Shown here one piece after another: positions 15,078-23,870 of a DNA stretch of 64,000 bases; the first letter of the stretch is position 1, and each line of letters opens with the position of its first letter. The position numbers were made by a program, and so were the translations under genes. Below the pieces are notes generated by a model, which saw nothing but the letters and a program-made list of their open reading frames with translations, did not search any database and had not been told where the DNA came from. The DNA comes from Verrucomicrobiales bacterium (lineage in GTDB: Bacteria > Verrucomicrobiota > Verrucomicrobiia > Verrucomicrobiales > DEV007): assembly GCA_016795505.1 (NCBI GenBank), contig JAEUHH010000059.1, positions 1 through 64,000 on the forward strand. The letters are read 5' to 3'.

Positions 15078-17549
15078 ATGAAATCCCTTCCCGCGTTTTG
15101 CCTCGCTTTCGTTCTGGTGCCGTCCGTGTTGGCGGTGGACCCGCCCGTGAAAGCGTTTCTCGGCACCTACTGCCTCGACTGCCACGGCGAAAAGAAGCAA
15201 AAGGGCGATTTCCGCGTCGATACGCTGCAAATCTCCGCCACCGCCGCCGATGCGGAAAACTGGCAGCTCGTGCTCGACAATCTGCACCTCGGCGAAATGC
15301 CGCCGGAGGATGAAAAACAGCCGACCGCGGCGGAAGTCGAGAATGTCACCGCCTGGATCCAAAGCGAGCTTTCCCGGGCCGCCACGGCACTCAAGGGCGC
15401 GGGCGGCGAGGTCGTGCTGCGCCGGCTGAACTGGACCGAATATCAACACACCGTCGCGGACCTCTTCGATGTGCATGGCGACTTCACCTCCGGCTTTCCC
15501 GAGGACATGCGGGAGCACGGTTTCGACAACAACGGAGCGGCCTTGATGCTCTCGGCGGCGCAGATGCAGGAATACATGAAAGCCGCCGACTTTGTCCTCG
15601 CGCGAGCCATCGCGCCCCGGCAGCGGCCCGAGACGAAGAGCGTGACCTTCACCCTGCATGACCTGAATCGGGAGGCCATCGAGAGTTCCCGCAAAAACCT
15701 CGCCAGCCGGCTGGAGAAATTCTCCAGCCTGACGCCGCAGGAGCAAAAGCGCACCCGGGAGGCCGAGGCGGCGGCCAAAGAGGCTCCCGACTCCCATGGC
15801 TATCGTTTCCCGGTGTTGGAAAATGGCGTGCTGCGTCCGCCCAAACCAACCGACGGGCCGCAGCTCGATGCGGTCATGACCGTGCAGCAGTATTTCAGCG
15901 GCGAGCCGCAGACCAATCGCCACTTTTCCATTCGCCAGCCGGGCTGGTATCGCGTGAAAGCGGTGGCTTATGCCCAGAAAAACGACGGCAAACCGGCGCG
16001 GCTGAAGTTCACCGCCGAGACGCCCTACAAGGGCTTGCTGCCGAAAGCAGAGAACGTCTTTGCGTTCACCGACGACAAGCCGCGCGAAGTCGAGGCGAGC
16101 TATTACCTGGAGCCCGGCGACCGCATCACCTTCACGATGATGGACGGCGCGCCGCACAGCCAGGGCCGCACCTATATCGACCAGCCGGGCCCCTTCATCG
16201 CCGTCCGCTCCTTCAGCATGGAAGGGCCGATCCATGACACGTGGCCGCCGCAGGGGCAACGCACGCTGTTTGGCGAGATCGATCCCGCGAATCCCACCCC
16301 TGACAAAGCCGCCGCCATCGCCGCGCATCTCGCGCCGAAGCTCTTTCGCAGGCCAGTGGATGCGGCCACGGTGGAGAAATACCGCGCGCTGTTCGAGAAA
16401 TTCACGCAGAGCATGACGCCCGACGAGGCCCTCCGCGGCATGTTGGCCGCGATGCTCGTCTCGCCACGCTTTCTCTACCATGAAGAGCCGCCGCAGGAGC
16501 CCGACGCCTTCGCCATCGCCTCGCGAATGTCGTATTTTCTCTGGCGCTCCACGCCGGATGACGAACTCATGAAAGCCGCCGCCGATGGCAGCCTGCTCGA
16601 TGCCGCCAAACGCCGCGCCCAGGCCGAGCGCATGATGGCGGATGCCCGCACCGGGCGTTTTCTGAGGGACTTCACCGGCCAATGGCTGCGCGTGCGCGAG
16701 GTCGGCGTGATGAAGGCCAACGCGGACCTTTATCCCGAATACGATGCAGAACTCGAGGCCGCCATGCGCGGGGAGACGGAACACTTCATCGCCGAGCTGT
16801 TCCAGCGCGATCTGCCCGTGGCCCAACTGATCGATTCCGACTGGACCATGCTCAATGAGCGCCTCGCCCGGCACTACGGCATCGATGGCGTCAGCGGTCC
16901 GGACTTTCGCCGCGTCAGTCTCGACAAATCGAAGACCGTGCGCGGCGGCTTGCTCACCCAGGCCAGCATCCACGCCATCACCTCGAACGGCACCGTCACC
17001 TCGCCCGTCGCGCGGGGCACCTGGCTGCTGGAGAAATTCCTCGGCACGCCCGCGCCGCCACCACCGCCGGACGTGCCGCCCATCGAACCCGATATCCGCG
17101 GCGCCACCACCATCAAAGAGCAACTCTCCAAACACCGCGAGACCGCCGCCTGCGCCTCCTGCCACAAGAAGATCGATCCGCTCGGCTTCGCGCTGGAAAA
17201 CTTCGATGTCATCGGCGGCTGGCGGGAAAACTACCGCGCCCTCGTGGAGTCCAAACCCGGAGCCCGCGCCAAGCTTTCCGACGGCAAGCCCGTGCAGCCC
17301 GCCGACGAATGGGCCGGCGTGGGCCGTTTCGCCACCTTCCAGGAGTTCCGCGAGCTGGTGAAAAAGCGCGACCATCTCGTCATCGAAAACGTCACCCATC
17401 AACTCGCCACCTTCGCCCTCGGCCGCGCCCCCGGATTCGCCGAGCGCGAGCCGCTCAAAGCCATCGCCACGACCGCCCGAGGGAATCAGCATGGCCTGCG
17501 GACCCTCGTGCTCGATCTCATCTCCAGCCCTGTTTTTACAAATCCCTAA
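15078..17549 (+). CDS. DUF1592-type secreted multidomain c-type cytochrome (second copy)
   Basis: This 823-residue paralogue of the protein at 3834 carries no insertions. It has a signal peptide (LPAFCLAFVLVPSVLA), the haem motif CLDCHGEKKQKGDF near 32, DUF1587 (VVLRRLNWTEYQHTVADLFDVHGDF near 112), an internal beta region (residues 300-390), DUF1592 (FAIASRMSYFLWRSTPDDELM), DUF1588 with CASCHKKIDPLGFALENFDVIG, and DUF1585 (LATFALGRAPGFAERE). It ends with the family-typical LISSPVFTNP. The next gene is its DUF1552 partner, 17 bases away, so the two form an operon. The function is unproven; it is presumed to be periplasmic redox chemistry linked to polymer use. Confidence 0.88.
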   Translation: MKSLPAFCLAFVLVPSVLAVDPPVKAFLGTYCLDCHGEKKQKGDFRVDTLQISATAADAENWQLVLDNLHLGEMPPEDEKQPTAAEVENVTAWIQSELSRAATALKGAGGEVVLRRLNWTEYQHTVADLFDVHGDFTSGFPEDMREHGFDNNGAALMLSAAQMQEYMKAADFVLARAIAPRQRPETKSVTFTLHDLNREAIESSRKNLASRLEKFSSLTPQEQKRTREAEAAAKEAPDSHGYRFPVLENGVLRPPKPTDGPQLDAVMTVQQYFSGEPQTNRHFSIRQPGWYRVKAVAYAQKNDGKPARLKFTAETPYKGLLPKAENVFAFTDDKPREVEASYYLEPGDRITFTMMDGAPHSQGRTYIDQPGPFIAVRSFSMEGPIHDTWPPQGQRTLFGEIDPANPTPDKAAAIAAHLAPKLFRRPVDAATVEKYRALFEKFTQSMTPDEALRGMLAAMLVSPRFLYHEEPPQEPDAFAIASRMSYFLWRSTPDDELMKAAADGSLLDAAKRRAQAERMMADARTGRFLRDFTGQWLRVREVGVMKANADLYPEYDAELEAAMRGETEHFIAELFQRDLPVAQLIDSDWTMLNERLARHYGIDGVSGPDFRRVSLDKSKTVRGGLLTQASIHAITSNGTVTSPVARGTWLLEKFLGTPAPPPPPDVPPIEPDIRGATTIKEQLSKHRETAACASCHKKIDPLGFALENFDVIGGWRENYRALVESKPGARAKLSDGKPVQPADEWAGVGRFATFQEFRELVKKRDHLVIENVTHQLATFALGRAPGFAEREPLKAIATTARGNQHGLRTLVLDLISSPVFTNP

Positions 17550-17566
17550 GCCGACCCTTTTTACCC

Positions 17567-18820
17567 ATGAACACCCAACCCGCCCTCTCCTCCCGCCGCA
17601 CCTTCCTTCGCGGAGCCGGCATCACCCTCACGCTGCCGTGGCTCGAGTCGCTCGGCGGCATCGCCCATGCCGCTGAACCCGGCCAGGAACCGCGCCGCCT
17701 CCTGCTCGTCTGTCTGCCGCTCGGCATTTACCGCGATTCCTTCATCCCGAAGCAATCAGGAGCCGGTTACGAGCTGACCGAATATCTCACCCCGCTGGCG
17801 GAGTTTCGCGACCGCTTCACCGTCGTCTCCGGACTCGAGCACCCGGGCGTCAGCGGTGGGCACGCCGCCCAGCCGCGCATCTTCACCGGCCAGCCATCGT
17901 CCGAGCGCAACCGCCGCTCGCTCGACCAGCATGTCGCCGCCACGCTCGGCCAGCACACGCGCTTCGACTCGCTCACGCTGAGCGCCGGGGCCAACGACTT
18001 CGGCTGGACCGATGGCGGCAGCATGGTGCCCGCGGAAAAAAACGTCGTCGATGCCTTCGCCAAGCTCTTTGCCGAGGAAGGCGCCGCCAACAAAACCAAA
18101 GTCCTCGCCGAGATCGGTCGCGGCAAAAGCATCCTCGACCACGTGCTCGACGAGGCGCGCGACCTGCAGCCCCGGCTCTCAAAGCGCGACCAGGAAAAGC
18201 TCGACGAATACTTCGAGTCCGTCCGCGCCACCGAAAAGCGCCTCGTGAAATCCGAGGAATGGATCCACCAGCCCAAGCCGAAGGTGGATGCCAAAGCGCC
18301 CGCAACCTTCGCCCCGGAGGAGATCATCACCAACCTCCGCGGCGTCTGCGACCTGACCCATCTCGCCTTCAAGACCGACAGCACCCGCGTCATCACCTTC
18401 GGCTATTTCCGGCAGGACACCGTGGCCGTGCCCGGCGTGAACATCGGCTACCACAATCTCTCCCACCACGGCCAGGACGAGGGCAACATCGCCCAGCTCA
18501 AACGCGTCGAGCGCGTCTTTTTCGACGAGCTGAACACCTTGCTCACCCATCTGAAAAACACCCGCGAGGGAGACGCCACGCTGCTGGACCGCACGACCAT
18601 CGTCGTCACCTCGAACCTCGGCAGCGGCAACAGTCACAGCAACAAAGACCTGCCCGTGCTCCTCGCCGGAGGCCGCTTCCAACACGGCCAGCATCTGGCC
18701 TTCGAGCCCGGTTCCACCCCCCTGAGCAATCTCTATGTCAGCGTGCTGAACCAGCTGGGTTTTGAAGATCAAAGCTTCGGCACGTCCACGGGGCCGCTCA
18801 AAGGGCTGGGGCTGGTGTGA
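17567..18820 (+). CDS. DUF1552 Tat-exported protein (second copy)
   Basis: This 417-residue protein starts MNTQPALSSRRTFLRGAGITLTLPWLESLG, a clear twin-arginine signal, followed by the DUF1552 domain (LLLVCLPLGIYRDSFIP; FTVVSGLEHPGVSGGH; LLDRTTIVVTSNLGSGNSHSNKDLPVLLAGG). I place the start at ATG 17567; the frame is open upstream only as an overlap with the DUF1592 gene. It is the partner of the DUF1592 cytochrome before it. Because it lacks PE1, it serves as the reference for spotting the insertions in the copy at 13596. Confidence 0.87.
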   Translation: MNTQPALSSRRTFLRGAGITLTLPWLESLGGIAHAAEPGQEPRRLLLVCLPLGIYRDSFIPKQSGAGYELTEYLTPLAEFRDRFTVVSGLEHPGVSGGHAAQPRIFTGQPSSERNRRSLDQHVAATLGQHTRFDSLTLSAGANDFGWTDGGSMVPAEKNVVDAFAKLFAEEGAANKTKVLAEIGRGKSILDHVLDEARDLQPRLSKRDQEKLDEYFESVRATEKRLVKSEEWIHQPKPKVDAKAPATFAPEEIITNLRGVCDLTHLAFKTDSTRVITFGYFRQDTVAVPGVNIGYHNLSHHGQDEGNIAQLKRVERVFFDELNTLLTHLKNTREGDATLLDRTTIVVTSNLGSGNSHSNKDLPVLLAGGRFQHGQHLAFEPGSTPLSNLYVSVLNQLGFEDQSFGTSTGPLKGLGLV

Positions 18821-18837
18821 AGCCGCTCTGGACCGCG

Positions 18838-18890
18838 GTTTCCGATGCAACAGGGTATGATCGGAGATCGAACAGGGTATGATCGGAGAT
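18838..18890. repeat. PE2 palindromic element, double copy after DUF1552
   Basis: Two tandem units have the core AACAGGGT between TCCGAT and ATCGGA arms. The element starts 18 bases after the DUF1552 stop and could act as a 3'-end hairpin for the operon, although no T-run follows. Confidence 0.82.
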
Positions 18891-19022
18891 GCTGCCCCGC
18901 CGGTTCCCTGGCACGATCCGCCCCCTCCCCAAACCCGACCATGCGCGGCTGACCTGCCGCCATGCCGGAGGTGACTTCCGATTGACCACGGTCTTTGGTA
19001 AGATCGTCGACGAAATCGCCGC

Positions 19023-22000
19023 ATGAAACCCCGCCTTCTCGCCCTCGCCACGCTCTTCGCCTTCGCCGGGCCTCTTCCTGCGGCGGAGTATTTCGTTTCA
19101 CCGCACGGCGATGACTCCGCCGCGGGCACGTCGGCGCAGGCGCCGCTGAAGACGATCACCAAAGGCGTATCACTGCTCAAGGCGGGCGACACGCTGACGC
19201 TGCTGCCGGGCGAGTATGTCGAGTCGGTCACCACCGATGTCTCCGGCACGGCGGAGGCTCCGGTGACGATCCGGGCGCAGCGTCCGGGCACGGCGACCTT
19301 GCGCGGGGATGTGGAGGTTTCCGGCTTCGAGCCGGTGACGGGGCTGAGGCATGTCTATGGCGTGGATTTCAAACGGCGCGTCGAGAGCGTGGCGGAGCGC
19401 GCCAGTCTGCGCACGCTCGACCCGCGTCTGACGCTGGCGGAGGTGGAGATGGACCTCGGCACCTATTTTCACGATGAGAAGGCGGGGCGGCTCTATGTCC
19501 ACTGCACGGACTCGCGCCCGCCGGATCAGCATCGCCTGACGGTCTCGGTCACGAACGCCTGCGGCCTCGCGTTCATGGGCAGGAACGGCATCCAGCATGT
19601 CGTCGTGGACGGGCTGGCTTTCACCGGCTTTTACAATCGCGACTACGGCGTGCAGCACGGCTCCCGCAATCGCTGGGGGCTGTTTTTTCGAGATGCGAAA
19701 CACTCCACGGTGCGGCGCTGCGTGGCCTACCTCAACAGCGGCGGCATCGGCCTGCTCGGCGAGGGCGAAGGCATCGTGGTGGAGGACTGCCTCGCCTTTG
19801 CCAACGAATCGCGGCATCACAGCATCGGCTGCAACCTCAACGGCTGGGGTCTCGGTGGCGCGACCTTCCGCCGCAACCGCGTCGAGGGCCACAGCCCGGG
19901 CCCGACGAGCGAGCACGACATCACCTTCTACAGCGGGCGCGACGGCTGCGCGATGGAGGACAACCTGGCTCTCAATGCCGGCCTCATGATCAAGGGCGAT
20001 CTCAAGGACGCGATCCAGCGCGGCAATGTCGTGGTGGGACACAAGTTCTACCGCTTCCCCGATGAAACGAATCTGGAGTTGCTCCATCTGCACGCGCCGG
20101 AACTCGCTCAAACCTACGCCGATCCACTCAATGGGGACTTCCGCCTGCAAAGCGGAGCCACCGCGAAATCGGTGCCGCGGCCGGCGGCCGACGACGTGTT
20201 TTATGTGTCGCCGGAGGGCGATGACGCGGCTCCTGGAAGCGCCATCGGCAAGCCCTGGCGCACGCTGGCCCATGCGGCGAAATCGGCGCGGCCCGGTGAC
20301 ACGATTTATCTGCTGCCCGGCGTGTATGCGGAGAGCCTTGTGCCTGCCCAATCCGGGAAGGAGGAGAAGCCGATCCGGTTCGTCCGTCACGGTCATGGAC
20401 TCGTGGTGCTGGACGGCGGCGGCGGCGCTGTTGAGATCGGCGCGAACCTCTCAGGGCGTGAGCACATCGAGTTGCGCGGGCTGGTGCTGCGCGGTCACGC
20501 GCGTTCTGGCATCCTGGCGCAAGGCAGCAAGCATCTGCACATCGAAAAATGCGTCATCGAGAACAGCGCCGGTGACGGGGCGGCGTTTGCCTTCGTGAAC
20601 GGACTGCGCTTCGCGCACAATCTGGTGCGCGACGGCGGGGGCACGGCCCTGCGGCTGCGTCAGACGATCGGAGCGGAGGTGGTGGGCAATGTATTTGCCG
20701 GCGGCAAAGGCGCGGGTCTCGCGACTGATGCGGCCAGCCTTTCCAGTCTCTGGTCGGATCGCAATGCGTTCGAGCCTGGCGCCGGCGTGGCGGAGCTGGA
20801 CGGGCAGCCTTTGATCAGCCTCGCCGACTGGCAAAGCCGCACCCGGCTCGACGCGCATTCCCTCACCGCCGCATCCGGCATCGTGCCCGATGAAGAAACC
20901 GGCGGACTCATGCTCGGCGCCGACTCACCTCTGCTCGGCGCGGGACCACACGCATTGCCGATCGGCCCGTTTTTGCGCCTGACGGAGAGGACCGAGCCCG
21001 AGGTCGCGGACATCCGCGTGCGCGGCGTCACCAGTACGACCGCCAGCCTCGAGTGGTGGCTGCCCGGCGCTCCCGGCGAGGCCTTCCTCGAATGGGGCGA
21101 CACGCCGGCCTGTGCGAACCGCATCGAGCTGCAGCCCGCCGCCTACCACAGCGCCAGTCTGGTGGGTCTCAAGCCGGGCGCGGCTTACCACTTCCGCATC
21201 CAGCCTGCCCGCTACCAAGAGACGCTCCGCTTTGCCACCGCCGCCCGCGCGGAACGAAAGCGCACCCCGCGCCCGCCCGCCACCGGGGTGGAGACCTTCA
21301 CCACCGCAGCCGCCGCGCCCACGCCGCGCACCCTGCATGTCTCGACCCACGGCGATGACACCCGGGACGGCCTCACCGCCGACACCGCCTGGCGCAGCAT
21401 CGCCCGCGCCGCCGCCGAGGCCCGTGCCGGCGACACGGTGCTCGTCCACGGCGGCGAGTATGAGGAGTTCGTCGTCGTGCGCGGCACCGGCGACACGGGA
21501 GCGCCGCTCACCTTCCGCGCCGCGCCCGGCGAAGTCGTCTGGATGACCGGCAGCGGCCGCGCGCGGCACACCGCCTTCCTCGTCACGGGGAAAAGCCACG
21601 TCGTCATCGATGGCTTCCGTTTCCGGGACTTCAACGCGCTCGATGGCAGCCAGGTCGTGCGCTTCGAGGGCGGCGCGGGCCATGTCGTGCGGCGCTGTTT
21701 TTTCGACGGGCGGGTCGCCTCCGGCTACGTCAACAGCTTCCTCGGCGTGGGCGGGGTGGACGGCATCCTGGTGGAAAACAATGTCGTCATCGCCGGCATG
21801 GGGGACGCCCTTTCCTTCAGCCGCTGCCCGCGCGTCACCGTGCAGCACAATGTCATCTACGCGCCCAGTGTCCGCGCCATCACCTGCCAGGGCTGGGACC
21901 TGAAGGCGAAGTTTCACCTCACGCACAACATCGTCTTTGATACCCTGCCCTCGAAGGTGAACAACCCGCTCGTGCGCCTCATGGACCTCGAAAACCTCGA

Positions 22001-22382
22001 GTCCGGGCACAACCTCTGGTTCACCCGCACCGGCCCGGAACAGCGCGCCCTCTTCGAGCCCATGCGCATCGGCGACAAGGACGTGTGGCAGGCCAAGCCG
22101 GGCAGCCGCATCGGCCAAAAGCTCCTCCACGCCGAAGTCGTGAAGCTCACCGGCGGCCAGGACGCGACTTCCCGCTTCGCCAATCCCGGTCTGCCCGTGC
22201 TCGCCGAACTCTACCGACCCGGCAAGGAAGGCCTCGTTCACCGCGAGTGGATGAAAGCCGAGATGCATCTGCTCGACGGCGGTACCTTTGCCCCGCTCGA
22301 TTTCAAAGACTTCCTGCCCGTAACGCCCTTGCTCGCCACGGACGGCCAGCCCATCGGCCTCGATCCGGCCGCCTTTCGCTGA
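19023..22382 (+). CDS. Large secreted protein with three DUF1565/parallel beta-helix modules and an FN3-like domain
   Basis: This 1119-residue protein has a signal peptide (LLALATLFAFAGPLPA). Three modules each begin with the same DUF1565-type signature: YFVSPHGDDSAAGTSAQ (about 22), FYVSPEGDDAAPGSA (about 394) and LHVSTHGDDTRDGL (about 772), each followed by a x-GDTxxLxxGxY motif and right-handed beta-helix rungs (for example VVDGLAFTGFYNRDYG, LHIEKCVIENSAGDG, VTVQHNVIYAPSV). An FN3-like domain (about 660-745; TSTTASLEWWLPGAPGEAFLEWGD) separates modules two and three. Beta-helix proteins of this type bind or cleave acidic or sulfated polysaccharides; no catalytic residues can be named. It starts an operon with GH43 and a sulfatase. 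Confidence 0.84.
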   Translation: MKPRLLALATLFAFAGPLPAAEYFVSPHGDDSAAGTSAQAPLKTITKGVSLLKAGDTLTLLPGEYVESVTTDVSGTAEAPVTIRAQRPGTATLRGDVEVSGFEPVTGLRHVYGVDFKRRVESVAERASLRTLDPRLTLAEVEMDLGTYFHDEKAGRLYVHCTDSRPPDQHRLTVSVTNACGLAFMGRNGIQHVVVDGLAFTGFYNRDYGVQHGSRNRWGLFFRDAKHSTVRRCVAYLNSGGIGLLGEGEGIVVEDCLAFANESRHHSIGCNLNGWGLGGATFRRNRVEGHSPGPTSEHDITFYSGRDGCAMEDNLALNAGLMIKGDLKDAIQRGNVVVGHKFYRFPDETNLELLHLHAPELAQTYADPLNGDFRLQSGATAKSVPRPAADDVFYVSPEGDDAAPGSAIGKPWRTLAHAAKSARPGDTIYLLPGVYAESLVPAQSGKEEKPIRFVRHGHGLVVLDGGGGAVEIGANLSGREHIELRGLVLRGHARSGILAQGSKHLHIEKCVIENSAGDGAAFAFVNGLRFAHNLVRDGGGTALRLRQTIGAEVVGNVFAGGKGAGLATDAASLSSLWSDRNAFEPGAGVAELDGQPLISLADWQSRTRLDAHSLTAASGIVPDEETGGLMLGADSPLLGAGPHALPIGPFLRLTERTEPEVADIRVRGVTSTTASLEWWLPGAPGEAFLEWGDTPACANRIELQPAAYHSASLVGLKPGAAYHFRIQPARYQETLRFATAARAERKRTPRPPATGVETFTTAAAAPTPRTLHVSTHGDDTRDGLTADTAWRSIARAAAEARAGDTVLVHGGEYEEFVVVRGTGDTGAPLTFRAAPGEVVWMTGSGRARHTAFLVTGKSHVVIDGFRFRDFNALDGSQVVRFEGGAGHVVRRCFFDGRVASGYVNSFLGVGGVDGILVENNVVIAGMGDALSFSRCPRVTVQHNVIYAPSVRAITCQGWDLKAKFHLTHNIVFDTLPSKVNNPLVRLMDLENLESGHNLWFTRTGPEQRALFEPMRIGDKDVWQAKPGSRIGQKLLHAEVVKLTGGQDATSRFANPGLPVLAELYRPGKEGLVHREWMKAEMHLLDGGTFAPLDFKDFLPVTPLLATDGQPIGLDPAAFR

Positions 22383-22391
22383 AATCGCCCC

Positions 22392-23858
22392 ATGAAACGC
22401 CTCGCCGCCCTCCTGATCGCCTGGCCTCTCGGCTCGCTCGCCCAAGGTCCCTCCGAAGCGAGGCTGCTGCTCGGCGGCAACCATCCGGATCCGAGCATCC
22501 TGCGCGACGGGGAGGATTACTACCTGACGCATTCCAGCTTCGAGTACCAGCCCGGCCTGCTGATCTGGCACTCGCGCGACCTGCGGAACTGGCAGCCGGT
22601 GACGCACGCGCTGCGACACTTCGACACGACCGTCTGGGCGCCGGAGCTGATCCGTCACGAGGGACGCTACTTTGTCTACTTCCCGGGCGTGCAGGAGGGA
22701 AAATTCGCGAACTGGGTGGTGTGGGCGGACGACATCCGCGGCCCCTGGTCGGAACCGAAGGCGCTGGGCGTGGGCAAGATCGATCCCGGCCACGTCGTCG
22801 ATGACAAGGGCAGGCGTTACCTCCACCTTTCCGGCGGGCACGTCGTCGATCTGTCGCCGGATGGTCTCACCGCCGTGGGTAAGCCGCGCGAAGTCCACGA
22901 AGGCTGGCCGATCCCTCCGGACTGGGCGGTGGAATGTTTCTGCCTCGAATCGCCCAAACTGACGCGGCGCGACGGCTGGTATCACCTCACCGCGGCCCAG
23001 GGCGGCACTTTCGGCCCCTCGACGAGCCACATGATGACTTCGTTCCGATCGCGGACGCCGGTCGGGCCGTGGGAAATGTCGCCCTACAACCCGGTCATCC
23101 GCACCTGGTCGCGCCAGGAGGCGTGGTGGTCCAAGGGACACGGCACCCTGGTGGAGGCGCCCGGCGGGCAGTGGTTCGCGGTGCTGCACGGCATTCGCAA
23201 TGGCTTCCGCTCCGCGGGACGCTCCACTTTGATCGAGCCGGTTGAATGGACTGAGGACGGCTGGTATCGCGTGGTCGAAGCCTGGCCAGAAGGCTGGGAA
23301 AAATTCACTGCCGATCTGTCGCTCAGCGATGAATTCGACGGCGGGGAACTGGGCCTCCAGTGGCAGTTTTTCCGCAAACGGGACCCGGCGCGCTTCACCC
23401 TCGCCGACGGCGTCTTGAAGCTGCGCGGATTTGGCGAAACGGCCGGAAAATCGCATCCGCTCACCGTGATCCCGCGCGACCTCGCCTACGAGATCGAGAC
23501 CGAGGTGGAAGTGGGAGCCGGAGCGAAGGCCGGTCTGATGCTCTTCGTCGGCGAGCGCGAGTTCATCGGCTTGTCCCTCGACGCGGAAGGGCGGATCCGC
23601 CGCGAGCAGGAGGGCTACCAGCGCTACGGCCGCACCGACGAGCCGCGGATCGAGGGAAGCCGGGCCGCCTTTCGCATCGTCAACGACCAGCAGGACGTGC
23701 GTTTCTACCTCCGGGAGGGCGATGGGTGGCGTCTGCTCGGACCGAGCATGGAGATCTCGCAGAATGGCATCGTTCGTCCGGCCTTGTTCGCCCATGGCGA
23801 CGGCGAAGCCACTTTCTTCCACTTCCGCTACCGCACCCTGCCAGCCAATCCCCGTTGA
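22392..23858 (+). CDS. Glycoside hydrolase family 43 (xylosidase/arabinofuranosidase-type), exported
   Basis: This 488-residue protein has a short signal peptide (MKRLAALLIAWPLGSLAQ) and a five-bladed beta-propeller. The GH43 catalytic residues are visible: general base D33 in GGNHPDPSI, the pKa-modulating D131 in VGKIDPGH and general acid E186 in CFCLESPKL. The C-terminal 170 residues form a concanavalin-like domain (SDEFDGGELGLQWQFF to ATFFHFRYRTL), as in multidomain beta-xylosidases. It lies 10 bases after the beta-helix gene and 13 before the sulfatase gene, which suggests joint breakdown of a sulfated pentose-containing glycan. Confidence 0.9.
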   Translation: MKRLAALLIAWPLGSLAQGPSEARLLLGGNHPDPSILRDGEDYYLTHSSFEYQPGLLIWHSRDLRNWQPVTHALRHFDTTVWAPELIRHEGRYFVYFPGVQEGKFANWVVWADDIRGPWSEPKALGVGKIDPGHVVDDKGRRYLHLSGGHVVDLSPDGLTAVGKPREVHEGWPIPPDWAVECFCLESPKLTRRDGWYHLTAAQGGTFGPSTSHMMTSFRSRTPVGPWEMSPYNPVIRTWSRQEAWWSKGHGTLVEAPGGQWFAVLHGIRNGFRSAGRSTLIEPVEWTEDGWYRVVEAWPEGWEKFTADLSLSDEFDGGELGLQWQFFRKRDPARFTLADGVLKLRGFGETAGKSHPLTVIPRDLAYEIETEVEVGAGAKAGLMLFVGEREFIGLSLDAEGRIRREQEGYQRYGRTDEPRIEGSRAAFRIVNDQQDVRFYLREGDGWRLLGPSMEISQNGIVRPALFAHGDGEATFFHFRYRTLPANPR

Positions 23859-23870
23859 CCTCGTCACCCG